Notes: generated by a model from the letters alone, not told the origin. A stretch of 64,000 nt of DNA from Siderastrea radians (GCA_964017195.1 OZ024895.1:9607501-9671500), one strand, 5' to 3'; numbered from the stretch's first letter, positions 8,933-21,900 are shown. Translations and numbers: made by a program.

Positions 8933-11900
8933 TCATTTCTGACTCTGGTAGTAGTTAAAGAGGGTGTTCTTCGGTTTCTTGGCAACCGGCTGACTTCGGG
9001 GAAGACCACCTCTCGTCGGCCTCTTTTTCCTCGCGGGTGAGGGATTGCAGCTGGTTGACTGAGGAGTTATGAAGAGTTCTTCTTCGGCGTTGTCGTCTTC
9101 CAGTTCTGGTGGAGTTTGTGCCTCAGTCGGCAGATGCTCTGCAACGCTTTTGACTAGGTGCTGGTCTTCCTCGCGAAGAATTCCAAGCTCTATGCATACC
9201 CTTCTCCGCTCCTCCACTGCCTCCTTAGTGTTCAATGTGACGAGGTTGCGATGGTGTAGCTTGAGCTTCTCGCACAAAATCTCTTTATAGGCTCGCAGGT
9301 TCTTAAGGAGAGACGGATCCAGAGCCGCGTTACATTTCTCAACACATTCCTTCAGGTCCTTCTCTGTAGACCTAAGCCAATTTCCCGCGTAGGCTGAACG
9401 CGCCTTTTCGCGACGCAGCTCCTCCTCGGCCGCCTTCTGAACACGTTCGTGCCTCTGAATGTCTCGGACAATTGGACTTGGAATGGGCTCGTCTGGGTTG
9501 ATGGGGAGCAGTCTTGCGTTCTGGCTCGAAACGCCCCTGCGTCGGAAAAGAGCTTGCCTCCTTCCGTGCTGCTCTTGTTGCAACCGCTCTTCTTCGTTTC
9601 TTCTTCTCTGCTCCATTTTCAGCATCTGCTCTAGTTGTCTTCGGCGCAGAGTACCAGGGTGCGACTGCTCGATAAGATTTTGCAACTCCTTCACTCGATC
9701 GTCTTCCGGGGAGCTGTCCGTGTCGTCGGGGTGTGTGTTGTCAGTTAGTGCCTCCTCACCCTCGTCGGCCGGTGCATCCTGAGTCAAGAGTGCAGGCAGC
9801 GACAGAGCTCTTATCGCTCCCTTCTCCTCCTCCAAAAGAACACCTTCGGCAGCAGTGAGTTCGTCTTCACTAGCGCTGGTTTCTTCTTCGTCTGCCGACT
9901 CTTCATCTTCTTCCGGTGCCTTAGCCATCTGCGCGGCCCAAATGACACAATCCATTGCGTGTTTTTTCATCCACGCAGAGGCTCTCTTTTTCGGCTGTGG
10001 TAGGCTTCGAAAGGTATAAGTCCTCAGCCTTCTGTCCATAGCGGGCTGGTCGGCTGGACCAAAGTCAAGCTTTCGCTGCGAGGTTATCAACATCGGGCAC
10101 CGATTTATGAAAGCCCTTGCGTTTCGGTACTTGACGTCATGTGCGGCGTAGCCTCCTTGGGTTAAGATCTTCCAATCGTCCATGTCAAGTGTCTTTTCTG
10201 TGGCCTCATCAATGAATATCACCTCTGTGTATGGTGTTATCATTGACTTGTTAAAGGCGCGTTGTTTCGTAACAATGGCTACATTCCCGTGATGGATAAG
10301 ACCGAGAATTGGAAAGAACAAACTGTTTTTTCCGCTGTTTGCGTCACCCACTAAGCAGGGAACTTTATCCTTGTGACGTTTCTGATTATAGCTCAGCAGT
10401 TTTAGGAAATCGTCGCAGAAGTTCCTTAGGTCCTGCTCTCCGAGACTGTTTTCCAGAACTTCTTTGAAGTACTTTGGATCGGGATCTCTTGCTGGATCAT
10501 AAGGGCAGAACGCTCTTGGCGACACCTTACCAATTTGGTGATCTTGAATGGCATTTTCAAGGAAGGATCGCCTCTTTATAGACCAACACCAGCCATCGTT
10601 CACCTCGATTAGATCATGGTTGATGGTCAACGGCGCAAACAGTTCGCAGAACGGGTCTGACAGAAGTCCTATGACGCTCCTCATCTCTCGAACCAGTCTG
10701 GCCTTGAAAAACTCGTTTGTTGCCATGGTGTTGATGAACGCCGCGGCATCGCATTTGTAAGCATAGGTGAACTTCGAGCGCGCCTCTTTTTTGTAAACTG
10801 TTCCACGATGGCTGGCGTATCCTAGCCTATTCATTGCGATCGATATATCGTTTATTAAAACCGTCAACTTGTCTGATAGCATCTTATCCCCACTGGTCTC
10901 CTCGAGTGATGAACTTGAGGATTCGCTGCTTACACCAGCTGCATCAAAGCCAAATTTGTCGACTCGCAGCCCTGCTCCGATGAGTTTGTCTGTTGCTGTT
11001 GCCAAAGAGGACTGGAAACGTGAGTTAACCAGAGTCACTCGGACCACGTTTTCGGAACCACATTCATCTAGCTCCTGCGATGACGGTATTTCCTCGCCGA
11101 CTACACTTCGAAGCTCCTTCGCGAAACTCTGCCTGTAGGAAGATTGTACCAGCTCTTCCATGAAGGAATTCTTGTGGTCTTTGAGAACCTTGTAGAGTTC
11201 TTTCATAGCCTCACATTCTTTACCTTCTGTAAACGTAACCTGTGAAAACAAATATTCGCCATTAGAGAATACAGTTACAACGCATATACATGTATTGTAA
11301 TTGGGATACTGGTTCAAGCCTGGTCTGTTTTTTTTCTTTTCTTTCATTTCCAGTATCATTTTTGGGCCTGTAGATTTTATTTAACGCATTCAGAAAGTGC
11401 TGTTATATTGGAATTGATGAAAGCAAAGCCCCTGATTTTTATTCGGACAATACAAATACAATTACCAAACCAGAATAATTGTAAAATGTGCCCGAGTGTC
11501 ACCTGTAATCTTAGGTTTCAAATGGCATTTAGTTTGTTTCGGTTCGTTTGAAACTTACTGCATATGATGTTTTTGTTCAAGGACAACTACAAAACTCTTC
11601 AGTAACCTTCAAGGAAATCTATTTTGACATTCATAAATGAAATAACATGATTCTTTACCTTGTTAGCTGTCACACTCACACCATGTTTCAACAACTTTTT
11701 GTGTACTGTAATGGGGTTTGCTGGAGCACCGTTAGGCGTCGTCAAAGCGAGCCAGTAGGATATAGCGGGATAAAGTGATTTGTTTACAACTGCAGGATTT
11801 CCATCGATCCATTGTTGAGTTGTGCTGGTTGGAACTTGGCTGGATGTCGATTCGTCACTCTCATCACTCTCTTCTTCATGTTCTTCATTCACTTTAGCCT

Positions 11901-12256
11901 TACTCTTCTCCTGCGTGCTTATTGCACTGAAGAAAAATGCCGCATCTACAATTTCTGAAAAGGAAGAGCAAAAATAATTCTTCATGTAAAAACTTTTAAA
12001 CCACGCTTTTGGTAGCTTGAAAACAGTAAAGAGTCACGTTTTGACAATACCAACCTGAAATGGCCGTGTGGCAAGCATCTCGCGTTGCGCAGATCTTATC
12101 CCAAGACTTCTTGAGATCCCTTTCCTTGACGTCGCATACACATTTAGCACTTATAATGCTGCATTTTCCAGATACAACAGGACCCATGAAACACAAGGCA
12201 TTTCCCTTTATGGCCTCACTGTTCAACTGTCTGCAAGGCTGTTTGGCCCGCAACAT
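8933..12256 (-). CDS. E1-like superfamily-3 helicase, copy B (three coding exons, altered Walker A)
   Basis: Paralogue of the 1483-4540 gene. Exons 12055-12256, 11659-11954 and 8933-11239 join in consistent phases (1, then 0) with GT-AG borders. An optional three-codon exon at 12371-12379 (ATG-GTG-AAG before GTATGT) could precede them. The N-terminal exons share with copy A the motifs RQLN, W..IC..RD.C, an AFFFS block and YPAISYWLA. The core shows Walker A GDANSGKN (Asn replaces the usual Thr/Ser), Walker B EVIFIDEA, DWKILTQGG, B' HDVKYR and motif C CPMLITSQ (Gln where SF3 proteins usually have Asn). A long Glu-rich coiled-coil region follows, then LFITP, a Lys/Arg-rich segment and the C-terminal PIP-box-like KNTLFNYY. 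The frame is open throughout. The altered Walker A raises the question whether it hydrolyses ATP or acts as a partner subunit. Confidence 0.78.
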
Positions 12257-12424
12257 CTTTGCGGATCTGATAGAAATGAATCAAAATAGTTTGAGAAGTG
12301 GCTCTTTAATAATTATGCGATAAGATAGTTGTGAAATCAGAAGGAATAAATTTGACAGAAAAGCACATACCTTCACCATCTTAGGAAGGCACTGCTACAT
12401 TTAAACACTCCTCTGGTTGCAAAA

Positions 12425-12880
12425 TCTTCGCGTGAGGTGCTAATTAGAGTAGAAACTGCTGCTGCTTAATGAGCGTCAATGCACCTATCGTTTCCAAAAT
12501 AATGATGTACTGATTGCTGCGTTCAACTTTGTAACACAACACGGAGCAATTCGGACGGACAAACATATTCTATCACCACATTGAGAAATATGGTTCTACA
12601 TTTTAACACTGTAATTCTGAAGTAAGTGCTAATTTGGCTACAAGCTGCTAATGTCAAATGAACTGTATGGTTTTCTACACAATACTGGACTACTCAAAAC
12701 TGCAGTTGGATTTCATGGCTGTGATCAGCTTCAAGTTATTTGTAAGATCAAAGGAATGGCACATCACAGGCAAACACATGCATTCAGCATTTTGGGAATT
12801 TCAAAGTTGTTATTTTGTCGCATAATCAGATGAACGGTGCTAATTTGACTAAACGCTGCTTTTGCGTAACGAACATCACT
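12425..12880. repeat. Three degenerate ~200-bp direct repeats upstream of helicase B
   Basis: The block GGTGCTAATT(tga)CTA...GCTGCT recurs near 12435, 12624 and 12834, spaced about 190 and 210 bp. Similarity outside the core is low. The interval lies upstream of helicase B and encodes nothing recognisable. It could be a decayed satellite or a regulatory repeat. Confidence 0.4.
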
Positions 12881-13284
12881 TGTTCTATGGGTTACAAATA
12901 CTGAATGGTGGCCTAACTTATCCCCAGTTTTATTAGAATGGTGTTTTCTTGGTGTTAAAAGGTCTAAAATGCATTTGCAAATTCATGAATAAAACAGATA
13001 CTATCTTGAAAAGCAAAATCACCGATTACAGCTGGATTTTTCTTTTTTTTTTAGTCTTTGATCTTGCTAAAACTTCACTTTATTCTGTCACATTTCCTTC
13101 CTCTCCGCTTACTAGAAATTATCTGGTAAGGATGTTTTCCTTTTTATCGCTTGTAATAACAAGGAGAATTGGAAAAAACCAAAGGGAATAAATTACTCTT
13201 GCCTACGACTTTTCCGTGATATTCATCGTTTCCCTCTGCCAACTTCTGGCTGAGCAACAAAATTCATTTCAGTAATCCTGCACT

Positions 13285-14615
13285 GTAATAGAAGATAATG
13301 TATTCTTGTTTCCGCCTTCTCCTTGATAACCCTTCTTACCGTCTTCCAGAAAAAACTTTGGGCTGTGAAATATAATCCATTCTTGAATGTCAAACACTGC
13401 AAGTTCTCCCTTGTGAAAGACTTTTAAAAAGAGAGCGGAAAGGAAGGCCATCACGGAAAAGTCGGAAACGATAATATATTATCCTATTTTACTTCTCTTT
13501 GTTACTGTAAGTAACGAATAACATTATATATATTCTTATAAGTACTTACAGTAAGAAAGAGAAGTAATAGAAGGTAATGTATTCTTGTTTCCGTCTTCTC
13601 CGTGATAACCCTTCTTACCGTCTTCCAGAATAAACTTTTGGCTGTGAAATGTAATCCATTCTTGAATGTCAATCACTGCAAGTTCTCCCTTGTGAAAGAC
13701 TTTTAAAAAGAGAGCGGAAAGGAAGGCCATCACGGAAAAGTCGGAAACGAGAATATATTATCCTATTTTACTTCTCTTTGTTACTGTAAGTAACGAATAA
13801 CATATATATTCTTATAAGTACTTACAGTAAGAAAGAGAAGTAATAGAAGGTAATGTATTCTTGTTTCCGCCTTCTCCGTGATAACCCTTCTTACCGTCTT
13901 CCAGAAAAAACTTTTGGCTGTGAAATATAATCCATTCTTGAATGTCAAACACTGCAAGTTCTCCCTTGTGAAAGACTTTTAAAAAGAGAGCGGAAAGGAA
14001 GGCCATCACGGAAAAGTCGGAAACGAGAATATATTATCCTATTTTACTTCTCTTTGTTACTGTAAGTAACGAATAACATTATATATATTCTTATAAGTAC
14101 TTACAGTAAGAAAGAGAAGTAATAGAAGGTAATGTATTCTTGTTTCCGTCTTCTCCGTGATAACCCTTCTTACCGTCTTCCAGAAAAAAACTTTTGGCTG
14201 TGAAATATAATCCATTCTTGAATGTCAATCACTGCAAGTTCTCCCTTGTGAAAGACTTTTAAAAAGAGAGCGGAAAGGAAGGCCATCACGGAAAAGTCGG
14301 AAACGAGAATATATTATCCTATTTTACTTCTCTTTGTTACTGTAAGTAACGAATAACATATATATTCTTATAAGTACTTACAGTAAGAAAGAGAAGTAAT
14401 AGAAGGTAATGTATTCTTGTTTCCGTCTTCTCCGTGATAACCCTTCTTACCGTCTTCCAGAAAAAACTTTTGGCTGTGAAATATAATCCTTTCTTGAATG
14501 TCAATCACTGCAAGTTCTCCCTTGTGAAAGACTAATAAAATGAGAGCGGAGAGGACGGCCATCACGGTAAAGACGGAAACGAGAATATATTATCCTATTT
14601 TACTTCTCTTTTACA
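13285..14615. repeat. Five tandem repeats of ~276-279 bp, each joined by a hairpin
   Basis: The marker TATTCTTGTTTCCG occurs at 13301, 13580, 13856, 14135 and 14412, giving units of 276-279 bp with very high mutual identity. Between units, TTACTTCTCTTTGTTACTGT is followed about 50 bp later by its near-perfect inverse, so every junction can form a hairpin with arms of about 26 bp. The minus-strand ORFs beginning MMAFLSALF repeat with the unit and are not taken as genes. The last unit is the most diverged. Confidence 0.9.
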
Positions 14616-14764
14616 TTATTTTAAAATAACAGCAGAAGGGAAGGATAACACAGATTTTACGAGATGTGACTTTATTTCATAACCCTTTTTTCCTTATCTT
14701 CTACATATTGATTACTTACAGCTTTAAGGAGAAGCCAAGAAGGAACAGAAATTTTGGGAAACGA

Positions 14765-14766
<2 letters not shown>

Positions 14767-14808
<42 letters not shown>

Positions 14809-14925
14809 TTCTTCTTCTTCTTCTTCTTCGTCTTCTTCGTCTTCTTCGTCTTCTTCTTCTTCTTCTTCTTCTTCTTCTTCTTCTTCTTTTTTTTTCTTCT
14901 TCTTCGCTTCTTCTTCTTTTGAATG
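14767..14925. repeat. (TTC)n microsatellite
   Basis: About 160 bp of nearly pure TTC triplets with a few TCG and TTTT interruptions. The poly-Ser, poly-Leu and poly-Arg ORFs across it are artefacts of the repeat. It forms the left edge of the duplicated block that reappears, with a shorter TTC run, near 24290. Confidence 0.95.
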
Positions 14926-15880
14926 AAAGTAACCGATTTTTAAAATAACAAAGAAAACGAAAGTTAAATACTGTCTTTATTGGCATGTTTGCGCAATTCA
15001 AAAAAACTTCAGGATAAATAACAAGCAATGAAGCGTAAGGGAAAAAAAAGATGTCAGTAAAGACGCTTGACCAGTAAATTGATGATTATAGATGAGACAT
15101 ATCGTTCACCTATTTAGGAATTTCTCTAAATAGTATGTTTTTGCCGAAAGCGGAATCTGAACTTATGTATTTACCCTGGTATTAGCTTTGATACGTGACC
15201 CTTGTTTGGGTATCATCTTTATATTTTACAGCCACTACGTTTTTTCTTTATTAGGATATTGTGGCAAAAATGAAGCTTTATTTGGTCGCAAAATGGTTGT
15301 TCTTGGGAACCCTTGACTAATTACGTGTTCCGTTTTAGTCCAAGAAGCTTATATATGGTGTTGCATTCGTAAGAGATGTATTTATTATTACTATTCTCTT
15401 TTCAAAGCTAACTATCTACTTTTTTGTTTTTTGAAAGAAAAATATTGTTAGGATATTTTCCCTAGGTCGGTTTGCTCATCGATACGGGAGGAGTCAAATC
15501 CTTTAAAAATATTTTCTGTTCATAATTTTAGAACCAACAATATATTATTTTTATCCCCTGAATTTAGTCACAGGGCCATTAAGATTTATGTTAATTTACA
15601 CGAAACTGTTTTCCAACACCATTTTGCCGTTGTTATCAGTAGAATAAAATTCAGCACCATTCATAAGATTTTTGAAAGATACAATAATAAAAAGACACAA
15701 ATATGGAAGCCAGTTTTCAATACCCTTTCATGGACATACGACTTTCGTTAACTTCATGTAAGGTAAATTTTATTTATGCAAATTTTCGATAGATTAGACT
15801 GATCCCTTGGTTTCGTGTAAAGTTCTTTTCATTGGGCATCATTCTTCGAAAAGATTGTTTCCGATTTTACAGATATTTTG
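14926..15880. repeat. Copy of a duplicated upstream block (partner 24290-25285)
   Basis: Shared landmarks in the same order include AAGTAACCGATTTT, GGTATCATCTTTATATTTTAC, TTAGGATAT(G)TGTGGCAAAA and TTTTTATCCC..TAGTCACAGGGCCAT. The block ends just upstream of the signal-peptide exon at 15904, so it probably contains the promoter or 5' flank of that gene. The two copies have diverged by many indels. Confidence 0.65.
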
Positions 15881-15903
15881 TCTCAGTGGTTATCATTGCA
15901 ATC

Positions 15904-18900
15904 ATGTCGCCGATCGCGTACTTTATGTTGTTACTGCTTGAATTTGTCATTTCTGTCATAAAGCAGGTGAGTTTTCTATTTCTTTTTTCTCTTTAAATTT
16001 ACCAAGCTAATTACTGGCGTAACAGCAAGATACCTTGCTGAGCTACATTTCCGTGTTTTCCTGCTTGTTTCTCGTTTTTCATTGAATATTTTAAGAAATA
16101 AATGGCTGGAAAACGTCCCATAAAATTGCTTTCCATAAAGCTACCGCTGGGCAGCGGCAGCTTTTTTTTACAGGCGAACACCGTGTATGTAACGGTTACA
16201 TCTTTCCAGTACTAAACGTTAATGGTTGAGTTTAGACTATGGATGTGTTCTGTTTCTTTTCTAGTACATCAATATCGTTCTGAGCTTCAGAAAGCTTATT
16301 ACGGTTTCTCTTGGGGATATTTTAGTTATTATATAGTAACAGCATACCAGAATTAAAAATGCAAAATAAAATCTTTTGAAAAGTAGGTTTTTCTTTGTCC
16401 CACGCTCGCGACATGTTGAATATTCCATCTTTTGTTAGAATAAACTTATCTAGGTAGCCACGGGACTTGAAAACTAAAGGTCTTCAGTTGGCAACTTTCA
16501 GTCGGATGGGCGGGTGCCCAAAATTTCCAAAAAAAGTATTGTTTTCCTGTTCCGATGTTTCCGAGACAACGTGTCTGTCTATTTTCTGTATGCATACAAG
16601 GTGATCCCATTATAGCCATGATGTGTAAAAAATGGTGGGTAGGTGTAATTAGGTACAGTAAACAAGATTTATTTGATAGCAGAATCCACAGTCACCGCAA
16701 TGTTGCTGTTGATATTTGGATGGCTAGACGCACGATTCTCCAAAAACTGGGTTTGTTTTATTGTTTCTCCAAGATTGATATTTATAAACACTATTATACT
16801 GAACAGGAAAAAATACTCATGGACTAACGGTTGTCGCTCACAGCTACGACCTGGAAGGAAAAATGGCTCTTGACTTTTTCTATCCTTCCAAGCAAACATT
16901 TTCTTTTATTCTTCACTGCATTAACGCGATCAGGCGCGTACCTGCCTATAAGCCAGGTAAGCACTGGCTTACAAATTTTTTATTGAAATTTCTCTAAAAT
17001 CTATATGGGCCCGCGGGTCATTGCACTATGAAAACTTCCAACAGGTTTTGTCAAGAGTGTCAAGTGAAGACCGTCCCAAAAGAGCTAGGGATTGAAAATT
17101 CGTGGTAGCTGTCGTAATAACTCACACTCACTGCTCAGAATTCCGCGAAATCGAGTTTCTTTTTGTAATTATCTTTCCCGGATATAAAATGGGTTTGGAA
17201 GGCCTGCACGACTCCTACTTCACATCTTTGTACGCCACGCCTTATTTCGGTCTTTTGACCAATTTTGCTTCTTGGGGTTTTGTAGTGAATTTAGTTTGGA
17301 GGGTTCTTAAATGGTGAATGAATTGAGCCGTTACAACTTCGGCGTCGCATTTTTAATTCTTTGATCTCGAGGTCATATCTGATCAATTTTTCTGATAACT
17401 GGTGGATTCTTGTGGATCGAACTGCTTGTTATTCTCGACACGACAGACTAGATTTTCAACACATACTGATGAACCCGACTTAAGGGAGAGAGCCGTGTTT
17501 GATGGTGAGATTGTGCGATGGAAAGCGAAGTGGGCACACGTTGACCCAGAAGACAAACCAACCACTCTGCAGCATACGCTTTGCGGCACCAATAAAGAAC
17601 TGTATCCTTATGTTACGGCCATCCTCACCATCCTTGTCACAATGCCCATGTCGACAGAAACCCCTGAGCGTTCTTTTAGGACTATGCGGAGTGGGTTAAG
17701 ACCTATATGCGGTCTACCATGCAAGCTGACAGGCTGTCTGGTCTTAAGGCGTCCAGGAGGTTTGTGCTAGGAAGCTGCGCCGATTGAACATTTATAACTG
17801 AAACGTAAGGTTGGCATTGACCCTGCATTTTAGCGAACTAGTGTAGTATGATCTTGTTTATACACGTCACGTTTCATTTTGAAATTCCATCTGGTAACTA
17901 TTTCATGGTACAGCACTAAACCATAGCCAATCCGTACAACTGCGTAAATCTGGCGTGCGGACTGAAAGTATTGTTAAATGTAGCATGATGTTCAAAATTC
18001 GTAATAAGCTACAATAATGACAATAACGCTATGTCTATTCTTGATCTAGATTCTAGATGAAACTGTTGGTTCTATTTTGACTAGTGCTCTGCACTATTTG
18101 TTAGTCATACTGAAATAGTCCTACTACTTTTAAACCCAGAAGCGAGATAAGTTCCTATTAAGTGCCTATAGGAGTCATATTTCGCCTGTAGGTTTAAAAA
18201 AAAAAATTTGATACTAACATTAAACATTCCTTATGTTGCCTCGGTCCAAGTTTAAGTCTGTAGACTAGACTGCTTCCCATACTGCAAATGCGAAACTTGC
18301 AGGTCACAAAGCTTGTATCAATTCATGTACCTGTAATCAGTATTATGCTATATTAAACATTTTTTTTCATCTTGTGCATCCTGGCTTACAGGTAAAAAAT
18401 GGCCAGGAACGCACCTGGCGATCATTCTGTTAATGGAAGCAGAACGTTTCATAGACGTCAGTGCAATTTTTTTACGAAATAGATATTGCTAGTAGGAAAG
18501 GAAAACATCTGTGCATGATTATATTACGTTAAGGCATATGTAGGTAATCTGTGGGTGCTATACTAGCTTTCCTGCTGACCGTCGTATGGAGAACAGCACA
18601 TGGTGGCATCTTATTGGGTTAACTGTATCCCAAAAACCCTTTCTCTGCCAGTCACCACGTTAATATCGTTTCCTCACTGTGAAGGAATATTCTAAACCAG
18701 AATCGCCTCTTATTAGATACTCTTGCTGTTGTTAGTTGAGCCTGAATGAGAATGAATATCTGTCTATTTTCAAAAATAAATCCATATAATACGCAGTGTT
18801 AGGTTTGCTGGTTTTCATTTGCTAGAAAATCAAGGCCGGTTTACACGCTACTATTTGTTGCCTCGTCATTATCGAAGCACTGTGTTTACACCTTACAATC

Positions 18901-21900
18901 TGTCGTCTCCGGGTCGGCCCAATTTGTTGGCCACGCAGTATCGGACAGCCGATTCTATGAATGGCGGCTTTTTTAAGAATGTTGGCCCGACATGAGAAAA
19001 ATCTGCTGCACTTCGACAGCTTTTTTGAATCGGGCCGATTCGAGTCGGCCCTGAATCCGGTGGCAAATTACGCCTATGAGTCGTGCCCGATGTTGTCGGG
19101 CAGACAAATACAGCCGACTAATCGTAGCGTGTAAACTAGGCTCAACGAATGACACGACTCAATTTAAACCACTTCGTACAAAAAAGGAAACGAACAAAAA
19201 CAAAGAGGGAGTAGTGCAGTAATGAATGGAGACATTAAATTCATCTTGCAAGTGGTCTGACAACAATTCTGTTCTGCTACAATGGAAACCACCTAAGCTT
19301 GACCTAGCCTGCAGAGCAGGCGTATTTTGCTGGGCGAGCGATGAATAATCCGATATGCAGCCATCTTGGATAATGAAACTGACAGAGGGTTGGGGCGAGC
19401 AAAAAAAAGATTCCAGTTGAGAGGACGATGAGTTTATTTTTTATTTGCATCCAAAATTAATGGCGGCCTAAGAGAACGAATATTAAAGTAGCGTTCATTC
19501 CGTCAGGCTAAGCCTGACCAAACGTTAGGTGGCTTTCAGACCACTTGCAAGATAAATTAACCCTATCTTGCCTGGGCTTTGTTTGAGTTTCTGAGCCTGG
19601 GGGTTCACCCCGATAGATGTCGAAAACTATTAGACCTTTTGTAATGAGACTTGGCACGTTTTAGCACGTTAATACCTTAACAGATTCGGCTTATGACGTG
19701 TCAGTTATGACGTTTTATGACGTCACAATGACGTCTCGAACCAGCTATTTTGAATTAAGACGCCGCCATATTGGATCCCAAACCTGCAGCCATACAGTTG
19801 AAAATGACGACACCGAAAAATATATGTTGTAAACCTAAATATAATTACAATACTGCAAAAGCATAGTTTAGAACGAAAGTTAACAAACGTAGATAAGAAA
19901 AACTATACGATAGAAAAAGAGGGTTAAGCGGACTCCTATAGGCCCTGTCTTATGTTGTTACTGTGAAAGAAGATTGTAAACCAGAGTCCCCCGTAATAAG
20001 TATTCCATACTGATGTTGGTCGAGAATGGTGATTCTCCTTATTTGCTTTGTGATGGTCGTACCTTACGTACTTAGTGTTAAAGATTAAGAGATTGAAAGT
20101 GATAGCTTACATTTGACCCTTCTTACAGGTGCTATATTTATGTAGACTGCCCCTCGTCCAGCTTGGAATCAAACTAACGGAGGAAGTGATCGCGCTGACA
20201 TTCAAACTGCTGTTATTCAAGTGCTAAATGGAAGTACCAATGTTATCGTCAGGTGGAATTACACTCTCTTACCTGGTCAAAGTATCTATTTCACCTCCTT
20301 TATCATTAAAAATGGCATCAACTCGCAAGATACTGTAGGAATTGTGACTGGCAGACGTTCTAAAATAAATAACAGGAATGGTTACCGAACTCGGTTCAGT
20401 ATCGACAGTTCGAATGCGTTTTCTACTTTGAGAATAAACACCATGACTGAAAGAGAGAATGCTACATTCCAGTGCACGATTGACTTGGTGGACACTGATT
20501 GTGCTTACAACATAAGGATTGAGGTTACAGGTGAAAATAAATTAAATAACGTTCCTTGCCTTGGAAAAATGCACCCGTGTGCATTTTTATTGTCACTTGT
20601 ACTGGGCAACTGTGTTTCCTGTAAAAATCGCTCACGTATGTTTGTTTGTCCCATTTGTCTGTGTAGGTGTAAATTTAAATATGTATATATGATGTACGTA
20701 TTGATTTGTATTTATTATTCTTGTTGATGATTCTTGTTGCTTTGACTTTGTAGTTCCTCCAAAGATTACTTACATATCTGAGGATAGGACAGTGAATATG
20801 GGTGATGTGGTATTACTAGAATGTACTGGCGATGGTTATCCAGCTCCAAACATTACCTGGACAAGACTCTCTGATAACAATGGCGTCACCTTTCCTTTGA
20901 CCATCACTGGAAAACAGGATGAAGGAGCCTACAGATGTACTGCTAATAATGGCTTTGGAAGTCCTGCTATCAGGGATGTCCTGCTATCAGGGATGTCAAG
21001 TATGTATGTATGTATGTATGTGTATGTCACTACTGCCCTTCCAAATAAGACCTTCTTCAGTTGACTTACACTGCACAGAGAAAAAATATCACAGTAGTAT
21101 GTGATACTATCGGACAGAACTCAAAAAATTGTTTTGGAAATCAATCCTTGTTGTCAGTATAAAGATGAACGGGCTCCCAAGCGGCATCCGAGACACCTGT
21201 GCTCTATGCGTCCTAAACTGAGTTTACCTTTCAGTCATCCGTCTTTTTAAACACTCTAACTTTTTTTTATTTTCTGTCTTCAGGTCCTCCTGAAATTACG
21301 AAACCAAAGACAGTAACACGGACAGTAACTGCTGGGGAGTCTGCCTATGTCACATGTCATGCAAATGGCAGCCCTAGCTATAGACCACAGTATGTTTGGA
21401 CAAGTGCAGCTGGCGAGGTCGTTACAACTGAAAAACATCTCCGTTTGCATAACGTGAATGATAGTCATGGTGGAAATTATACTTGTACTGCGACAAATAG
21501 CCAGGGTTCTGCCAGCTTCTGTATCGTAGTTATAGTTACAAGTTCATGTAAGTCTTATTTATGTGCTCTTGTCTGAACACAGTTTAATGTACTCCGTACC
21601 TTTCAGTAAGACTTTTATCGTGCCTAGATAGTTCTCGTGAATGTTAAGAGAAACATGTGGATATAACATCATATGCACATGTACTTGAAACATAAAGTCA
21701 CTTATAATTTTTTTTTATGCAGCTTCTAGGAAACCTTTCTCTTCCTCTCCTACTACACGTGTCACGCCAGAAAACGAGGCAACAAAAACGTCGTCGGGTA
21801 CGTTTTAAAGTCATCTGCGCATAGCTAGGGCAGAACGACTACGTACTGGTTTGAAATAAGCTTCAGTCTGTAGCAGCTTGAACTCTGCTAGGTCTCCATA

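Noticed and set aside
1483..12256. Maverick/Polinton or polinton-like virus
   Set aside because: No protein-primed polymerase, capsid, packaging ATPase or protease ORF is present anywhere in the region.
13269..14565. Repeated minus-strand 61-65-codon ORFs starting MMAFLSALF
   Set aside because: They track the 278-bp tandem repeat; one of the five units lacks the ORF, and no coding signal beyond the repeat is seen.
14666..15028. Poly-Ser, poly-Leu and poly-Arg ORFs
   Set aside because: They are translations of the TTC microsatellite.
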